A stretch of 64,000 bases of DNA from Sinonovacula constricta (lineage: Eukaryota > Mollusca > Bivalvia > Cardiida > Solecurtidae), in contig CM017571.1 of assembly GCA_007844125.1 (NCBI GenBank), forward strand, positions 4,535,271 to 4,599,270. The letters are read 5' to 3'. This document shows, piece by piece, positions 30,060-43,900 of this stretch (within the stretch, counting starts at the first letter, position 1; each line of letters opens with the position of its first letter). The position numbers and the translations under genes are program-made. The notes beneath the pieces are model-generated. The model ran no database searches and was not told where the DNA came from. It worked only from the letters and a program-made list of their open reading frames with translations.

Positions 30060-30475
30060 CAGGGTTCATACAGCCATCCCATGCCAAAATTTAAGCACTT
30101 TTTAAGCACGTTATCCCATTTTTTAAGCACGTTTCTTTTTTTCCCCGATGCCATTTTGTTGTTTACAAAGGGGCGCAACTCCGATGTATTCGTACCCAAA
30201 CTAGTTCGAACCGCTTGAAATTCGTCCCATTACTATTACGTTTCGCAAACAATTTATATATTTTGATACTAAATTCGATTGTCTGTTTAAAACTTTCGAC
30301 ATTTTACCATGATCTTAGTCATTTATTCATTTTTAAGCACGTTTTTAGAGAAAATTAAGCACTTTTTAAGCACTTTTAAAGAGAGTAATTTAAATCAAGG
30401 ACTTTTTTTCGTTTTTAAGCACTTTTTAAGAAAGGGGCTCAATTTTAAGCACTTTTTAAGACTGTGCGAACCCTG
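30060..30475. mobile_element. 416-bp hAT-like MITE
   Basis: The ends CAGGGTTC and GAACCCTG are inverted repeats. The interior is full of ttttaagcactttttaag motifs. TACTA flanks both sides (30055-30059 and 30476-30480); a full hAT target duplication would be 8 bp, so part may have decayed. Confidence 0.75.
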
Positions 30476-30480
30476 TACTA

Positions 30481-31497
30481 TATGCCCTTCACAGAGCGTA
30501 ATTACCAGAGGACATTAATGCTCATTTTTCATTCAAACCTATGCCTCAGTCTAGACAGGCATTTCTGTCTACCTGGGTTTGGTTGTGCCGAAACAGGTAC
30601 ATGTTGCTTGGGTCTACAAGTTACTATCTTTGTACAATAGCTTGTCATAAAGAATACAGATGATGTAAATGTGTGAAATGACAAAAGATTTCATTTGATT
30701 ACCACATATAATGCAAAATGTATTGATTTAGAAGAAACTGTTGCTATGATGCAGACACTATCTCATTTATAAAACACTTCAGACTGACAAACTTTGAGCA
30801 AAATTATGGCAATCAACATACACTGATTACACAACAAAAGGAATGTCAGAACATCAAAATAGTTCATGAAAGATTTAGTTTGATAAACAAAGAGGTGAAA
30901 AAATGTGTGCCTACACTCTATTTGTAGGTCTAGTTGATAGAAGGCAGCCTTGGCATGTGATTTCTACAATGCCATACATTTTAAATTTAAGTACACTCCT
31001 ACAAAAACAAAAACAAACAACACGTTTCAGTCAAGGTGAAGCAAGTTTAATAGAAAATTTCATGAAAATTTCCCATCCATTTTTTAATGTATGGATTTCT
31101 TTGTTTTTTAAAATTTGTATTTAAGGTCTCTTTTTTAGAAAGAAGAAAACTCCAAATATTATGTTATATCCTCTTTATGAAAAGTGTTTTGCTATTGAGT
31201 ATCATTTGAAAACTAATTAAAGCATTAGCCAAACCAACCAAACAGGTTTCTTTATTGGTTTGACTCAAACTTTCCCAAAATATATTGTTTACAAACCCAT
31301 CACATTAAGGGCCTGATTTTACCATTTTTTTAGCTTACTGTGCTTTATTAAAAAATCACAGAGCTCTTGATAGCCAAACAATTTATTTCAGAGTTGTCCA
31401 AAGTATTCTTTAAAGTATTTTGGCTGATGTTGAAAAAATATATAATAATTTCACAATGTTGTAAATTGCTTCAGAGGGAACTGTATTAATTATATTT
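30481..31497. other. Intergenic DNA, no recognised features
   Basis: AT-rich; nothing recognised. Confidence 0.35.
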
Positions 31498-31695
31498 TTC
31501 TAAAAATGCTCTCACTCAAATTTTTGGCAAATTGCCTTTTTCAAGAGTTAAACAAACATAAAACAATTTCTGTTTCTAATATTTGCAAATGTTTATGTGC
31601 GTACATAAATGTTTGCAAATATGTAGAGACAGAAACTGTCAACTCTTTAAAAAGGCAATTTGCTGGAAATTTGAGTGAGAGCATTCTTAGAAAAA
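31498..31695. mobile_element. ~198-bp foldback element (near-complete hairpin)
   Basis: The left arm ttctaaaaatgctctcactc pairs with the right arm gagtgagagcattcttagaa. Pairing continues inward through ggcaaattgcctttt and tatttgcaaatgtttatgt, so nearly the whole element folds on itself with a tiny loop at gcgtac. It is either a MITE or a recent inverted duplication. Confidence 0.85.
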
Positions 31696-34600
31696 AAAAT
31701 AAAAAGTTTCACCACATGATTTTGATTTTATAGAGTGAATATACCAGGTAACAAATTTGTTATCAAATTTAGCAGAAATCATAAAATTAAAATTAATTTA
31801 CAAAATTACAATTGAAAACAACACATTTATCCTTAATCTGGTAAAGTGATGCAGAAATAATAGCTGAAGTGAAAAATTAGAAGAAACAAAATTAAACATG
31901 CATGCCCAGACTGGGATCAAACCCTCAATCCCTAGTTTTGAAGCACCTAAACCCTAATTTTGATACTCTTCAACTGAAGGTGCAGCATCATATTGGTTCT
32001 ACCTTAAAGCAATTATTGTTCCAATGTGCCAGGAAAAGAGTCTTATGAATGTACCTGCCAATATATATATATATATAATCAAGCAATCAATATATTTTAG
32101 TCAACAAAACCAGAACGTAACTGTACATGTTAATTTGACATTATGGTCGTGAGCAAAAATTAAAACAAGAAAAAAAAAACATGTCTGCAATGAACATTGA
32201 TGATAATACCTTTAAATATATTGAAATGTCATATTATGTGTTAACTCATATTCAAATGTGGCATTTCTGAACGTATGTACAAATCTGACTAAACATTTCT
32301 TAATTGCTTCTGTGACATCTTCTTATGTGTGTGTGTGTGTGTAAAATTCCTAACAAATTATGAATGTATAAAGTATCCTTGCAACAGAAAAACAGTCTAT
32401 TGCAATAAGCACAGTTATCCTCTAAAATACAAAAATTTCATGCAATTACTAAAAGGCTCAGTAATTATGCTTATATATATTTGTATATTTAAAAACAAGT
32501 AAATGAACTTCTACATGTTGTACAAGTGCATGAAGTCAGCAGAGTTCAATCAAAGTATGGAAAATAAAGGATTTTCTTTTCCATAAAAAACATGTTCAGG
32601 ACAACCCTGCTCCCGTTTTATTAATTTCTCTGCTATCAACACCGGAGACATAAATAAAAGTGGCAATAACTCCTGAAACTTTCATCTTATCAGAAAATAA
32701 AAAGCCTTTCCCATGGTTCCATAGATAATTATAAAGTTTCATAAAAAATAACTTAACTAGATTAAAAAGCAAGATAAAAGTGTGTCCAGACAAATGGACA
32801 GGCAGGTTGTGAAGGTATTATAAGAATCAGAATTGATAACATTCTTCATATAGAGTTTATACTTCTATGGAGTATACTTGAAAATAGCTATACATTTTAA
32901 GGCCATCTTATATCATTTTAACTGTATGCCTTTGGTTGTAATGTAGTCTTAGGGTTTTAAAAACATGTTTGTCAGTTTTTATGGTCTTGCTCTAAATATT
33001 GTTATCATAATCATAATTACATTATTGTCATTTTGCCACTTCAACAATTATAAAATCTTCATTTAGAAAGCAAGTCAGTCAAGTAAATGATGTTGAACTT
33101 TGCTTAACAAACTTTTTTCTATAAAAGGACAATTCTACAAATATTGGAAAAATAACTAAAATATGTATAAGAAGTACAGAAAAATGTTAAAAGTGAACAC
33201 AGGGATGAGTTGACGGCCTGCAAAGTGTGTATATACAGAACATAGGCGTGATACCAGAATACAGAAATAATTATGCAACTGTTTTACTATAATCAAACAT
33301 ATACAAATTAAATTATGACTTCTTAGCAATCTTAACATAGCCTCATTCTGTAACTAAACATTTCAGTGTACTAGGTTTGGCAGAATGATTTAATGCAAGT
33401 GAATGCCATACACAACTCAAATTTATTTTCTTGCACACGTTCCTTTTTGTACAGAAGAAATGCACATTTAGTCATTAAGGTGATCTTAAGGACAAGGAAG
33501 TTTCTAATGGTATCAATTTGCATAAAAAAATAACAGTCAGATGAGAACTACACAAAAAACTATAAGAAGGTCATATCTGCAACTTGACTATTTAAATAAA
33601 ACTTAATGTGTAGTTACAAAATACCAAAAAATATTTTCCAGAAAATAATATTTTGCAAAAAATTCTACCAACATGCATTTAGATTTTATGTACTTACATG
33701 AACTTTTGTAGCAAATGATAAAGACCATCTTCATGAGCCAATTCTAAATGTGTGACCATCAAGTAAGTGTGAAGTCAATCATTTCTCATACATGACATGG
33801 CATTAACATGAGACCAATTATATACACTCTTTAGACTAAGTTAAATACAAGCTTTGAGAAACAAAAGGTTTGCCAAACACTAAGCTTACGAAGATTGCCA
33901 GTACCCAGACTAGACAAGCTTTAGTATGTAAACTGACCTTATGGAGGAAGTTTATATACAAATAAATAAAAACAAACAAAATTGATGACCCTTTTAAAGT
34001 ATATTTCCTCTTGATGATTACCCGTACTATTATTTAACCACAATCATATTTTACTATATAATGATCTTCCAGAAATACTTAGCACAATGAAAGCAAAAAG
34101 TTTCAGGATAAGTAGCTAGTGTTAATAAAAAAAAACCCAGGTAAAAACACATTTACAATCTTAAAAATAAATATACCACTTCTATAAACAAATAACACAC
34201 AGTGTTAAATCCACAGTATTTATTTTGTTAACACTCAATCTCAAATAATTGGGCGTGATGCCTAACATAATGGTAAATGCTTATTTACAGATGCAAATTA
34301 ATATCTTATATAAAGTAAATAAATGTTTACATCATAGATAAGCTTAATATTTTTCACCAAAGAACTTACGATATATTTATTTTGGTACCTTAAATATTGG
34401 ATTAAAAGTTTGCTATAAGTTAAGGTCCTGTATGATGAAGATCACTGGCAACAGTGTTATGCATCATTGTATGAACACATAGTTCCCGGTATTGGAGAAG
34501 GTTCATGTTTTAAGACTTTTATGGCTCCAGGACTATAAAACTGTAGTAAGTACTAACTAAACAACATAATGGAATTTATTTGATTAGCTGTCATGTTAAT

Positions 34601-34859
34601 TTTGACTTATCAGAAATCAAGATTTCAATTTTTTTGTCAAATCTTATTCTAAATGAAATCTTGGTATTGGTCACATTGGTTACTTAAAGTTGAACCAGAA
34701 GATGTTTGAAAATATTGAAAATATGCCCATATTCAAGGTCAAATGTTCAAAAAGACTTTTTGGCGCAGGTGTGTTGAATTTGAGTCTAAGTGTGAGTCTA
34801 TGCTGAGGATAACATTATAGTCTCTGGCCCAGACAGACTGCAGCAGTGGTAGTGGCTAA
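31696..34859. other. VMP1 3' flank and 3' UTR
   Basis: AT-rich. A (TA)n run at 32060-32075 and a (GT)n run at 32322-32341 are simple repeats. No gene recognised. Confidence 0.4.
34575..34580 (-). terminator. Candidate VMP1 polyadenylation signal
   Basis: TTTATT on the + strand (AATAAA on the - strand) lies about 280 bp after the VMP1 stop. Chance matches are frequent in this AT-rich region, so it is tentative. Confidence 0.25.
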
Positions 34860-34997
34860 CTATCGTCGCTGGAGATGTTGCTTCTTACACTGGCGCTTGT
34901 GGTAGCTCTGAGCCATGGAGTTGATAATGGACAGCACGAAGTAAGCCACCATCACTATGATCACCTTCTCAAAGATCCATCCAAGGATATTTGTCTC
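34860..34997 (-). CDS. VMP1: VMP1 terminal exon: last membrane segment and stop
   Basis: After the acceptor CTTAATAG it reads [20 protein letters not shown], then [12 protein letters not shown] and a basic tail ending R-R, stop TAG (34860-34862). This is the last hydrophobic helix and cytosolic tail. The tail sequence is not conserved with vertebrates, although the helix is. Confidence 0.96.
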   Translation of the reverse strand, partial: ETNILGWIFEKVIIVMVAYFVLSIINSMAQSYHKRQCKKQHLQRR

Positions 34998-37900
34998 CTA
35001 TTAAGAAGTTAAACACATTTATTAAAACAATACTTTGTAAAAAAAAGTATTTAGAAATGCATCATAAATACTTCTTTCTACTAACAAAACTAATAAATAA
35101 TACATGTAGCATACTCGCTTAAGCAAAGTCAATAAACAATTTTGAATGATGCAGTTCTCTACCAGTCCATTGGTTAATCAAGACATATGCTCCTTTAAAC
35201 TATACCAGTCCATTGATTTATCAAGATATATGCCCCTTTAAACTATACCAGTCCATTGGTTATGCTCCTTTAAACTATACCAGTCCATTGGTTAATCAAG
35301 ACAAGCTACTATAAACCATACCAGTCCCTTGGTTAATCAAGACATGCTTCTATAAACCATACCAGTCCATTGATTTATCAAGATATATGCCCCTTTAAAC
35401 TGTACCAGTCCATTGGTTATGCTCCTATAAACCATACCAGTCCATTGGTTAATCAAGACAAGCTTCTATAAACCATACCAGTCCATTGGTTAATCAAGAC
35501 ATGCTTCTATAAACTATACCAGTCCACTGGTTAATAAAGAATCAACTCAAGTGAACAAAACTTATACAAATGAAAGATAAAAAAGAAAATGTTTAGTCAG
35601 ATAATTAAGGAAATTTGGACATATACAAGGAATGTTTAAATCGCTTGACTTGGAGGGTCAACATAATATAACAGTAAAAGAACATTTCATGTTTCTATGT
35701 ACCTTTAAAGTTATTATCCAGACAAGAAAAATAGATAGCATAAGGAATTATAGATTGTGTACAGTTTTTGGACAGATCTATTAATTTAATTCTGGGGAGT
35801 GAACATTCTATAAGCTATTATAACTAATAAACCCCCTACTTGATAGCAAGATAGTACATTTCCAACTATAACCAGACATTTACAGTTGTGTGCAGAAAGA
35901 TTTTTATTTATTATTTAGTTTATTATTTACTTTACTCCTTTCTTGTATATAAATAGGATGTTCGATAAGTTTTTATATTATAAATGAAAGAAAGACTAGA
36001 TTGATTTTCATTGTGAGTTTACTTTCTATGCCGTTGAAATGCGATGAACAGGAAGTAAACATTGTATTGCATTACCAGTACATACAAATGTACAAACACC
36101 ATTTCTATAGAATTGATGGCTTGTATAGCCAATATAATGGGAATAAAGGTGGGGTTTTTCATACATTTTAATTCTCAATACTGCTGCAACTGATACTAAA
36201 ATTAATGTGTTCATTTAAAAAAAAATATTCTAACAGTAAAAAATATTCTTACAGTGATTATGCTGCTCGCATTTCTATTTGTTTTGCATGGCATATGGCT
36301 AATAATCCAATGGGAACCACCTATACAAACTTTTAACTTCAATCTGCCAGTAACATCAAGCTGTAATTTACCTCATTGCCTCATTGCAAGGGTCAATTTG
36401 ACTGATCGGAAAACCTCTAAAATAAGTTGCTGTCAAGGTGATATCGATCGGAGCAGTTTGACAGTGAGGGTTGGTTTTTTATAAGCAGCTGGATTACAGT
36501 TCTCCATGACATTACTGATTGGCTGCATGTACTCACTTGTCGTATTGAGATTTAGGTGCATGTTAAAGCTAGTCACCCCAAGTAACCTTGTGTTGAATTA
36601 GTGAGAGGTCAGAACAGAACAAGTGAAATTAAGGCCAGCTTTGGCTCGCGGTCATTACATCTTAATGGCAGACAAATTTTCTGAACTGTAGTATTTACCT
36701 GAGATTTTAAGTCCAACATAGGGGAATGCACATTGCAAAGGGCGCGCACATTCTAAAGCCCCATCAATCAAGTGTGAAGTGAATCTATGCAGTAGTCATT
36801 GCATAATAATTCTCTAGTCTGATTGTCAGATTAATAAACAAAAGCAGATAACTCAATATTTGCAAAGGTAGAGTTATGGTACTATTGCCTATAGGGTGTT
36901 CACCATAACATCAGTATACTTACACTCTGAGATCCAGTCCCTGGCTTATGATGTAGCTTCTCCTTCTGTTTAGCCAAGTAGTCTTTAAATGGAGTTTGTA
37001 ACACCTTGCCATATTTGGGGATTTTTCTGCAAGGGTTAAAATCACAGATTAGACGTTTGTTTGATTGGCTATGTAAGATATTCCTTATAAAATGTAAGGA
37101 ATCTTTTTTATTTATGCATATTTTTCTTTCTTTTTTCTTGGTATGGTTGATAACATTTTAATTAAAAAAATTTTTTTTAAAAATGTCTTGTTTAATAATT
37201 AAGATTATTTGGAAATATTGGTATACATGTATTACTTAAAGATACCCATGAGTTCAGTAGCACTAAATTAGTTGAAAACTCAAATTTAATGTTTTATGCC
37301 ATTAAATAATAATACAAGCCTCAAATTAAACATTCATGTTACCAACAAGCCAAAAAACTGCCTTCAACCGGGTAATAATCTTTAAACAAACCGGCAGAAT
37401 AAACAGCAAATATAAACAAATGAATTTCAACGGGAAATACCGTAGTTCACAGAATATATTGGGGCTTAACCAAGAACCTACTATTTTGCATATGAAGCCA
37501 TGCCTGCCATGCTGAAAAATGTTTTGACAAGTGTTACGACCGCTGTCGCTATTTAAGATTTATTTTTGAAATGGCAGGTTTACTAAACCACGAAATGGTG
37601 TAACAGAATGAACAAGCCAGCAACAAACTAGTACAATAATGTTCTATTTTAACAAAAAATTAAATCTATGGCGTAATAAAACAATAATAAATAAATCGGA
37701 CAAAATTGCAGAAAGCAAAATAAATGTTAGTTTACAGTTTGTCCCTTTAGAAGGTGTCTCTTTAATAGTCCAATTAATAATCCAATGTCGATTAATCCTG
37801 AAGAGTTTTCTGTAGAATGTCCTTGTAGATAATCCAAAGGTAGGACAAAACATGAATGTAAATGATATAATTCCAAATTCAACACTTTAATATTTTTATC

Positions 37901-40900
37901 ACTATAGAATACAGTAAGTCCACGTAAGTTTCAACACAGAAGATTTAATAAAGAAGCACCAAGTATTTCCAAACAATATGTCCAAACTATAAAGCAAACT
38001 TGAAAGCAAAACTGTATCCAAACTTTCCAAACTTCCAAACTTACTTTAATTCGGCAAACATGTCCTTATATATACCCAAAGAATTTCCAGAACATTCACA
38101 AACCCAGAACATTCTCGAAGCCCAGTTAAAAATAAACAACTTTCAAAATGAACTTTCTAGCACGATCCTTTTCTTCTAGCAGTTACGTGAATGCTATGTC
38201 ATCAAAACCACAACGGTAAACAACCCTTAACCTGACTAGCGTAACCTTAAACGGTGGTGTACTATTGTACATAACACCTCCACCCCTAAAGGAAAAAAGA
38301 TTTATGCAATAAATCTTTTTTAGAATATTGAATTAACAATAACTCAATTAAGTAAGTTATTACAACAATGATACAAAACACCATATAAGTGTCACAAATT
38401 AAACAGATGTAATATCAAAACATGAAAATTCAAATTTACACAATTTTGTGTTACATATTACAAATTGCATGTATTACATATTTATTAGACATCATATCAA
38501 AACAAAGTGTAATCAATATAATACAATTACAGTTATACAAAGTTCAAAAATACATGTAATCTTTTGAATAAACATGTTTTAATAACATATTGTGCTTCAG
38601 TTAACACAATTACACACGAGACAGAGCATCAGGTATAACATTGTCCTTTTCCTTTAATGTGTTCGATTTCTAAATCAAACTCTTGTAAGAGCAGGCTCCA
38701 CCTTAGTATCCTTTGGTTTTTGTTCTTTAACTTGTGTTAGGACTTAAGAGGGTTGTGATCACTGAATACAACAATAGGTTTAACTGAAGAAGTTAAATAC
38801 ACTTAAAAATGTTGTATAGCAAAAATAAGAGCAAGACACTCTTTTTCATTTGTAGAATAATTTCTCTGATGCTTGTTAAACTTCTTTGAGAAATAACACA
38901 CGGGATGATCAATACCCTCACTATCTGATTGTAACAGAACAGCACCAGCACCGACGTCACTAGCATCAACAACCATTTAAAAAAAATGTTTACCAATGTC
39001 TAGTTCTAAGAGAATTGGTGCACTCTTAAGTACAGCCTTCAATTTGTCGAATGCAGTTTGACATTGAAAACTCCATACAAATGATTTACCTTTTTTGAGA
39101 AGGTTTGTCAAAGGTTCTGCAATGTCAGAAAAGTTTTTACAAAATTTTCTGTAAAAGCCTGCCATACCAAGAAATTGCATCAATTGCTTTTTACATGTAG
39201 GTATTGGGAACTCAGAAATAGCCATAACTTTTGCATCAATAGGTTTTACATGACCCTGTCCCATAACATGTCCTAAAAAGGTCAACGTAGCATGACAAAA
39301 TTCACTTTTATCCAGGTTGATTGTTAGCTTTGCCTCACTCAATCTGTTGAAGAAAGATCGGAAAATTTCCAGTTGTTTGGCAAACGTTTCAGAGTAAATG
39401 ATGACCTCGTCAATGTAGGCAATGCACCTGTTAAGTCCAGAAATGACAGAGTTAATAAGTCATTGGAACGTTGCTGGTGAATTCTTTATGCCAAATGACA
39501 TAACCTTGTATTGGTACAGTCCTTCTGGTGTCACAAAAGCAGACAATTCCTTTGCTCGGTCTGTAAGAGGTACTTGCCAAAATCTTTTCAGAAGATCGAA
39601 CTTAGTAACAAATTTGGCTTTCCCAACTTTGTCAGTACAATCATCCATCCTTGGTATGGGATATGAATCCATCTTTGTGATGATATTGATCTTTCGGTAG
39701 TCAGCGCAAAGTCTATATGTTAAAAATCGTGATGTATCTGTTCACACTAACTTGGTATTTATTTTTGTATTTTTAATTTTAATATTTATTTAATGAAGCC
39801 TATTAGAGGGACACAAATATGCATTCATGGTTACATGTAATAGAGCCCTGGGCTGATGAAATTCAAAGACTTTTCAAGGACCCAAAGATCTTTCAAGGAC
39901 AAAAACATGTAGCAACGACAATATATTGTCAAATATTGTTTATGCTAAATAGAATCAAAGATTTCATTTTTAAAATTTAAACTCATTCACCAAAATCAAT
40001 CTGCTGGATCATTCTGTGATCTATTGATTCGGGCCTGCTTGGGGACAGCAACAGCCAATAGAATTACGTTTTATGTTGCTTGCATGGCGGATGACAACAA
40101 ATACCCATGCGTTTATATACAAGTCAGCAAATTTAACTTTCTTCATGGTCGGAGACGTATTTTAATGCTCTTTTTAACAAATAAACTGTATGTTCAATGA
40201 TAATTTGAATTTTAAGGTCTTTTCATAACATCATTGAAATTCAAGGTGTTATGAATAATCATGAGGCGAGACTATCGGAATTTTTATGAGCTCATACATT
40301 GTCGGACAACTTCCACCACAAAAAAAAATTTGGATTTATATTGATCAAAATCGTGTTCTAATTTACGTTCTACTATGGTCAAACTTTGAACATCTTCAAA
40401 TAAAGAGCTATATTTTCGCATGCAATAGGTTTTATCTACTTTTATCTAGGTGATTTCGAACTAATGGGTATCTTTAAGTCACTTTATCTGAAGAGAAAAC
40501 ATAATATACCATCAATAGAATTTTCATGTTTCTATAATCAACATAGGAAGGTAAATACACTTACCCTATCAATTTGACCAAACTTTCAACATGGTGTTGA
40601 CTAAAGAGGAATATCACAAATAGTTTCTGAAATAAAGATACCACATGGCATATGAACTCAATCTAACAATGTACTCAATTGTTTAAACAAACACTCATAC
40701 ATCTTCTTGACAGTAAATTGCTCACTAATCATAATAATAACACAAAAGATTTGGTGTTACATCAAAAATGTATAAAAGTGTAAAGCAAAGTGCCACTGGC
40801 TCAAAGATGTTCTGTATTTTGTTTTAATTAAACAAAATCTATACTAACAATATAATTATAATGAATCTGCAATGAATCTGAGGCAGTTATTGAAAATTGT

Positions 40901-43900
40901 TACAACATTGCCATACAATGGTGATGACCCGAAATCACTCACCTGATGACCCTGTACTTCAGTATAGTTTAAAATCGAATCAAAAGACTAAATGTACACA
41001 ACCATTATAAGAAGCATCTAGAGATCTCAAGTTATTTGTGTTGCAAAACCTTGCACAATTTATTCCATCAAGGTTTCCATGCCAAGATTTTGACAAAGCT
41101 CTCTGAAGATTAGGCTGCCAAAACACTGTAGTGCTGACAGAGTTGTTCAATGATCTTTAACAAGTGATGTATTTTTAACCCTCATGACCTAGATACTCAA
41201 TCATGAATTAATGCAAACATTCTGACTTAGTTTGGGGAAGTAAAACCAAACTTGTGGCTAGGGTGACCACAAGGTTTTTATAGGATTTTACTTAGTGACC
41301 TACTTTTTAATGCCTTGCAAACCAATTAAAATTTCATCCAGGATTTAATGCAAAGTTTTGACCATGACTGGTGAAGATTTGATCAAAACTGTAGCCTCTA
41401 CAGTATTTACAAGCATGTTGTTGATTGATGGTGGACAAAAGGGTATCAGAAAACATCAACTTGACCATAACATGCATAAGTTAGCTAAGATCATGATACT
41501 GTGCAGTATATTGTCTGTAATGGAGTTTTATTGAGAACAAGAGCTTTAAGATAACAGCACACTCACCTAGTGCTTGACAGCATGAAGTATGTTTGTTAGT
41601 TCTTAGGTAAAACTATAACATGCATATGTATGAACCATAATTGTCTAACAAGTAGGGCCATAGTTTACAAGAGGAAGCATGATCAATTATTTAGAAATAA
41701 GTTAAGTTTCAGTCCAATCTATGCACTGGTTATATCATTCATATTAAAATGGCAAACCTAGGTATATTTGTAATGAAGGTATATTTGTAATGAAAGCACT
41801 TACTTGTATATGCATCTTGATAATTGCTTTGCCAATAAGTGTAGCACCAAAGAAAGTCCAGAATGGGATCAGGAAATGACCACATGTGATACCCGCAAGG
41901 TCAAACAATGGGTTAGGTATCTGGAAACAAGTTACCAAATTAGCACAATTAAGTTAAGGTAGGATAGTAAATAGTATTGATCTTTGCAGAGTTATAAAAA
42001 CAAGAGGGCCATGATGGCCCTTAATAGCTCATCTGAAAACACTGCTAATAGTAGGCTCATATCACGCAATAAGTGATTAGGAGTTTCCTGAAGAAATCAT
42101 TGGTAAAGATTGGGCCGTAACTGTGTTCTCTAGCGTGTGCACAAGGTTTTTCTTAGATTTGACCTAGTGACCTACTTTTTATACACCTATGACCCAGTTA
42201 CGCACTCATTCAAGATTTCTTGCAGATAAACAATCTGACCAAGTTTAGAGATGATTTGATCTAAGAACTGTTGCCTCTAGTGTGTTCACAAGCAAATAAA
42301 TAACAATGCATGACACATTACAGTGAAAGGGGTATGAGATAAGCTTTAACCATGGGTGAAAGTTAGAAATTATGAAAAACCTGAAATTCTTAAAATGTGT
42401 CAATTTTTATAGGGAAAATAAAGAAAATCAACCATTTTCAGACACACAGAAAACCTGAACTTCAGGCATAATCCTGAAAACTTTCACCCATGGCTTTAAC
42501 AAATCTTAAAATTCAAATTTACAATACAAACTTTCATTAAGCAAAGACAACGTGAATGGACTAATAATTAAAATATTATTTTTATATTTCCTGCTGACTT
42601 TGGCTAAAGTGTCAAAAGCTAATTGGAAGCCTATGAAAACGGGTAAAGCCAGATCACACTACCATCTGAAAAGTGTACATAGTTGACCTAAACATTTAAT
42701 GTCAACAATGCACTAAGCTTATCATGTGTATGTTAAATTATTGGAGCGTTATCTGATTAAATCAATCACTGTTATAAGTTGGTTGTTTATCATTGATTAG
42801 GGAAAAAATACTAAAAATTTTAAAAATACTTCTCTACTCTTTCACTTACTGGGTAGAGAAATGGCATAAAGGTATTTTATAAATAGTTCTGACAAAAACA
42901 TTGTGTAAGATCTAGATGTTGAATGCTGCACATTTTGATGTCCATTTCAATGCTACTTATCATTAGTGCCAGTTACATCAGTTAGAGGAAGATACTTACT
43001 GAGGCACAAAGAAGTATACCGAAGAATCCAACCCTCTGAACTAGATTATGGACGGACAGTTTAGCCTTCTCCAAGAAACTCTGAAATATCAATGTCACGG
43101 GTTTAGAAATAATGAAAAGACCTTGCCAGACAATACATAAAAGATGGCATTCTATATAATTACACATATTTTTACTTATTGCAGTTTATTGCTCATAATG
43201 ACTGTAATAACGTTCCTATTATCATAATTGTGTCAAGGGCAAGATTTTCTATTGAAAATGTGAGGTTAAATCCATTATGAACAGTTTTATTAGTGATAAT
43301 ATGAAGTTTGTTTTGAATGTCTATGCCTACAGGCAACTAAGGTGTGTACCATTTATCACTCCTTAATCAAGTTGTGTATCATCACCCCTTAATCAAGGTG
43401 TGTACCATTTATCATCAAGTTGTGTATCATCACCCCTTAATCAAGGTCTGTACCATTTATCACTCCTTAATCAAGTTGTGTATCATCACCCCTTAATCAA
43501 GGTCTGTACCATTTACCACTCCTTAATCAAGGTGTGTATCATCACCCCTTAATCAAGGTGTGTACCATTTACCACTCCTTAATCAAGGTGTGTATCATCA
43601 CCCCTTAATCAAGGTGTGTACCATTTACCACTCCTTAATCAAGGTGTGTATCATCACCCCTTGATCAAGGTTGTACCATTTACCACTCCTTAATCAAGGT
43701 GTGTATCATCAACCCTTGCTCAAGGTTGTACCATTTACCACTCCTTAATCAAGGTATGTATCATCAACCCTTGCTCAAGGTCTGTATCATTTACCACTCC
43801 TTAATCAAGTTGTGTATCATCACCCCTTAATCAAGGTCTGTACCATTTACCACTCCTTAATCAAGTTGTGTATCATCACCCCTTAATCAAGGTCTGTACC

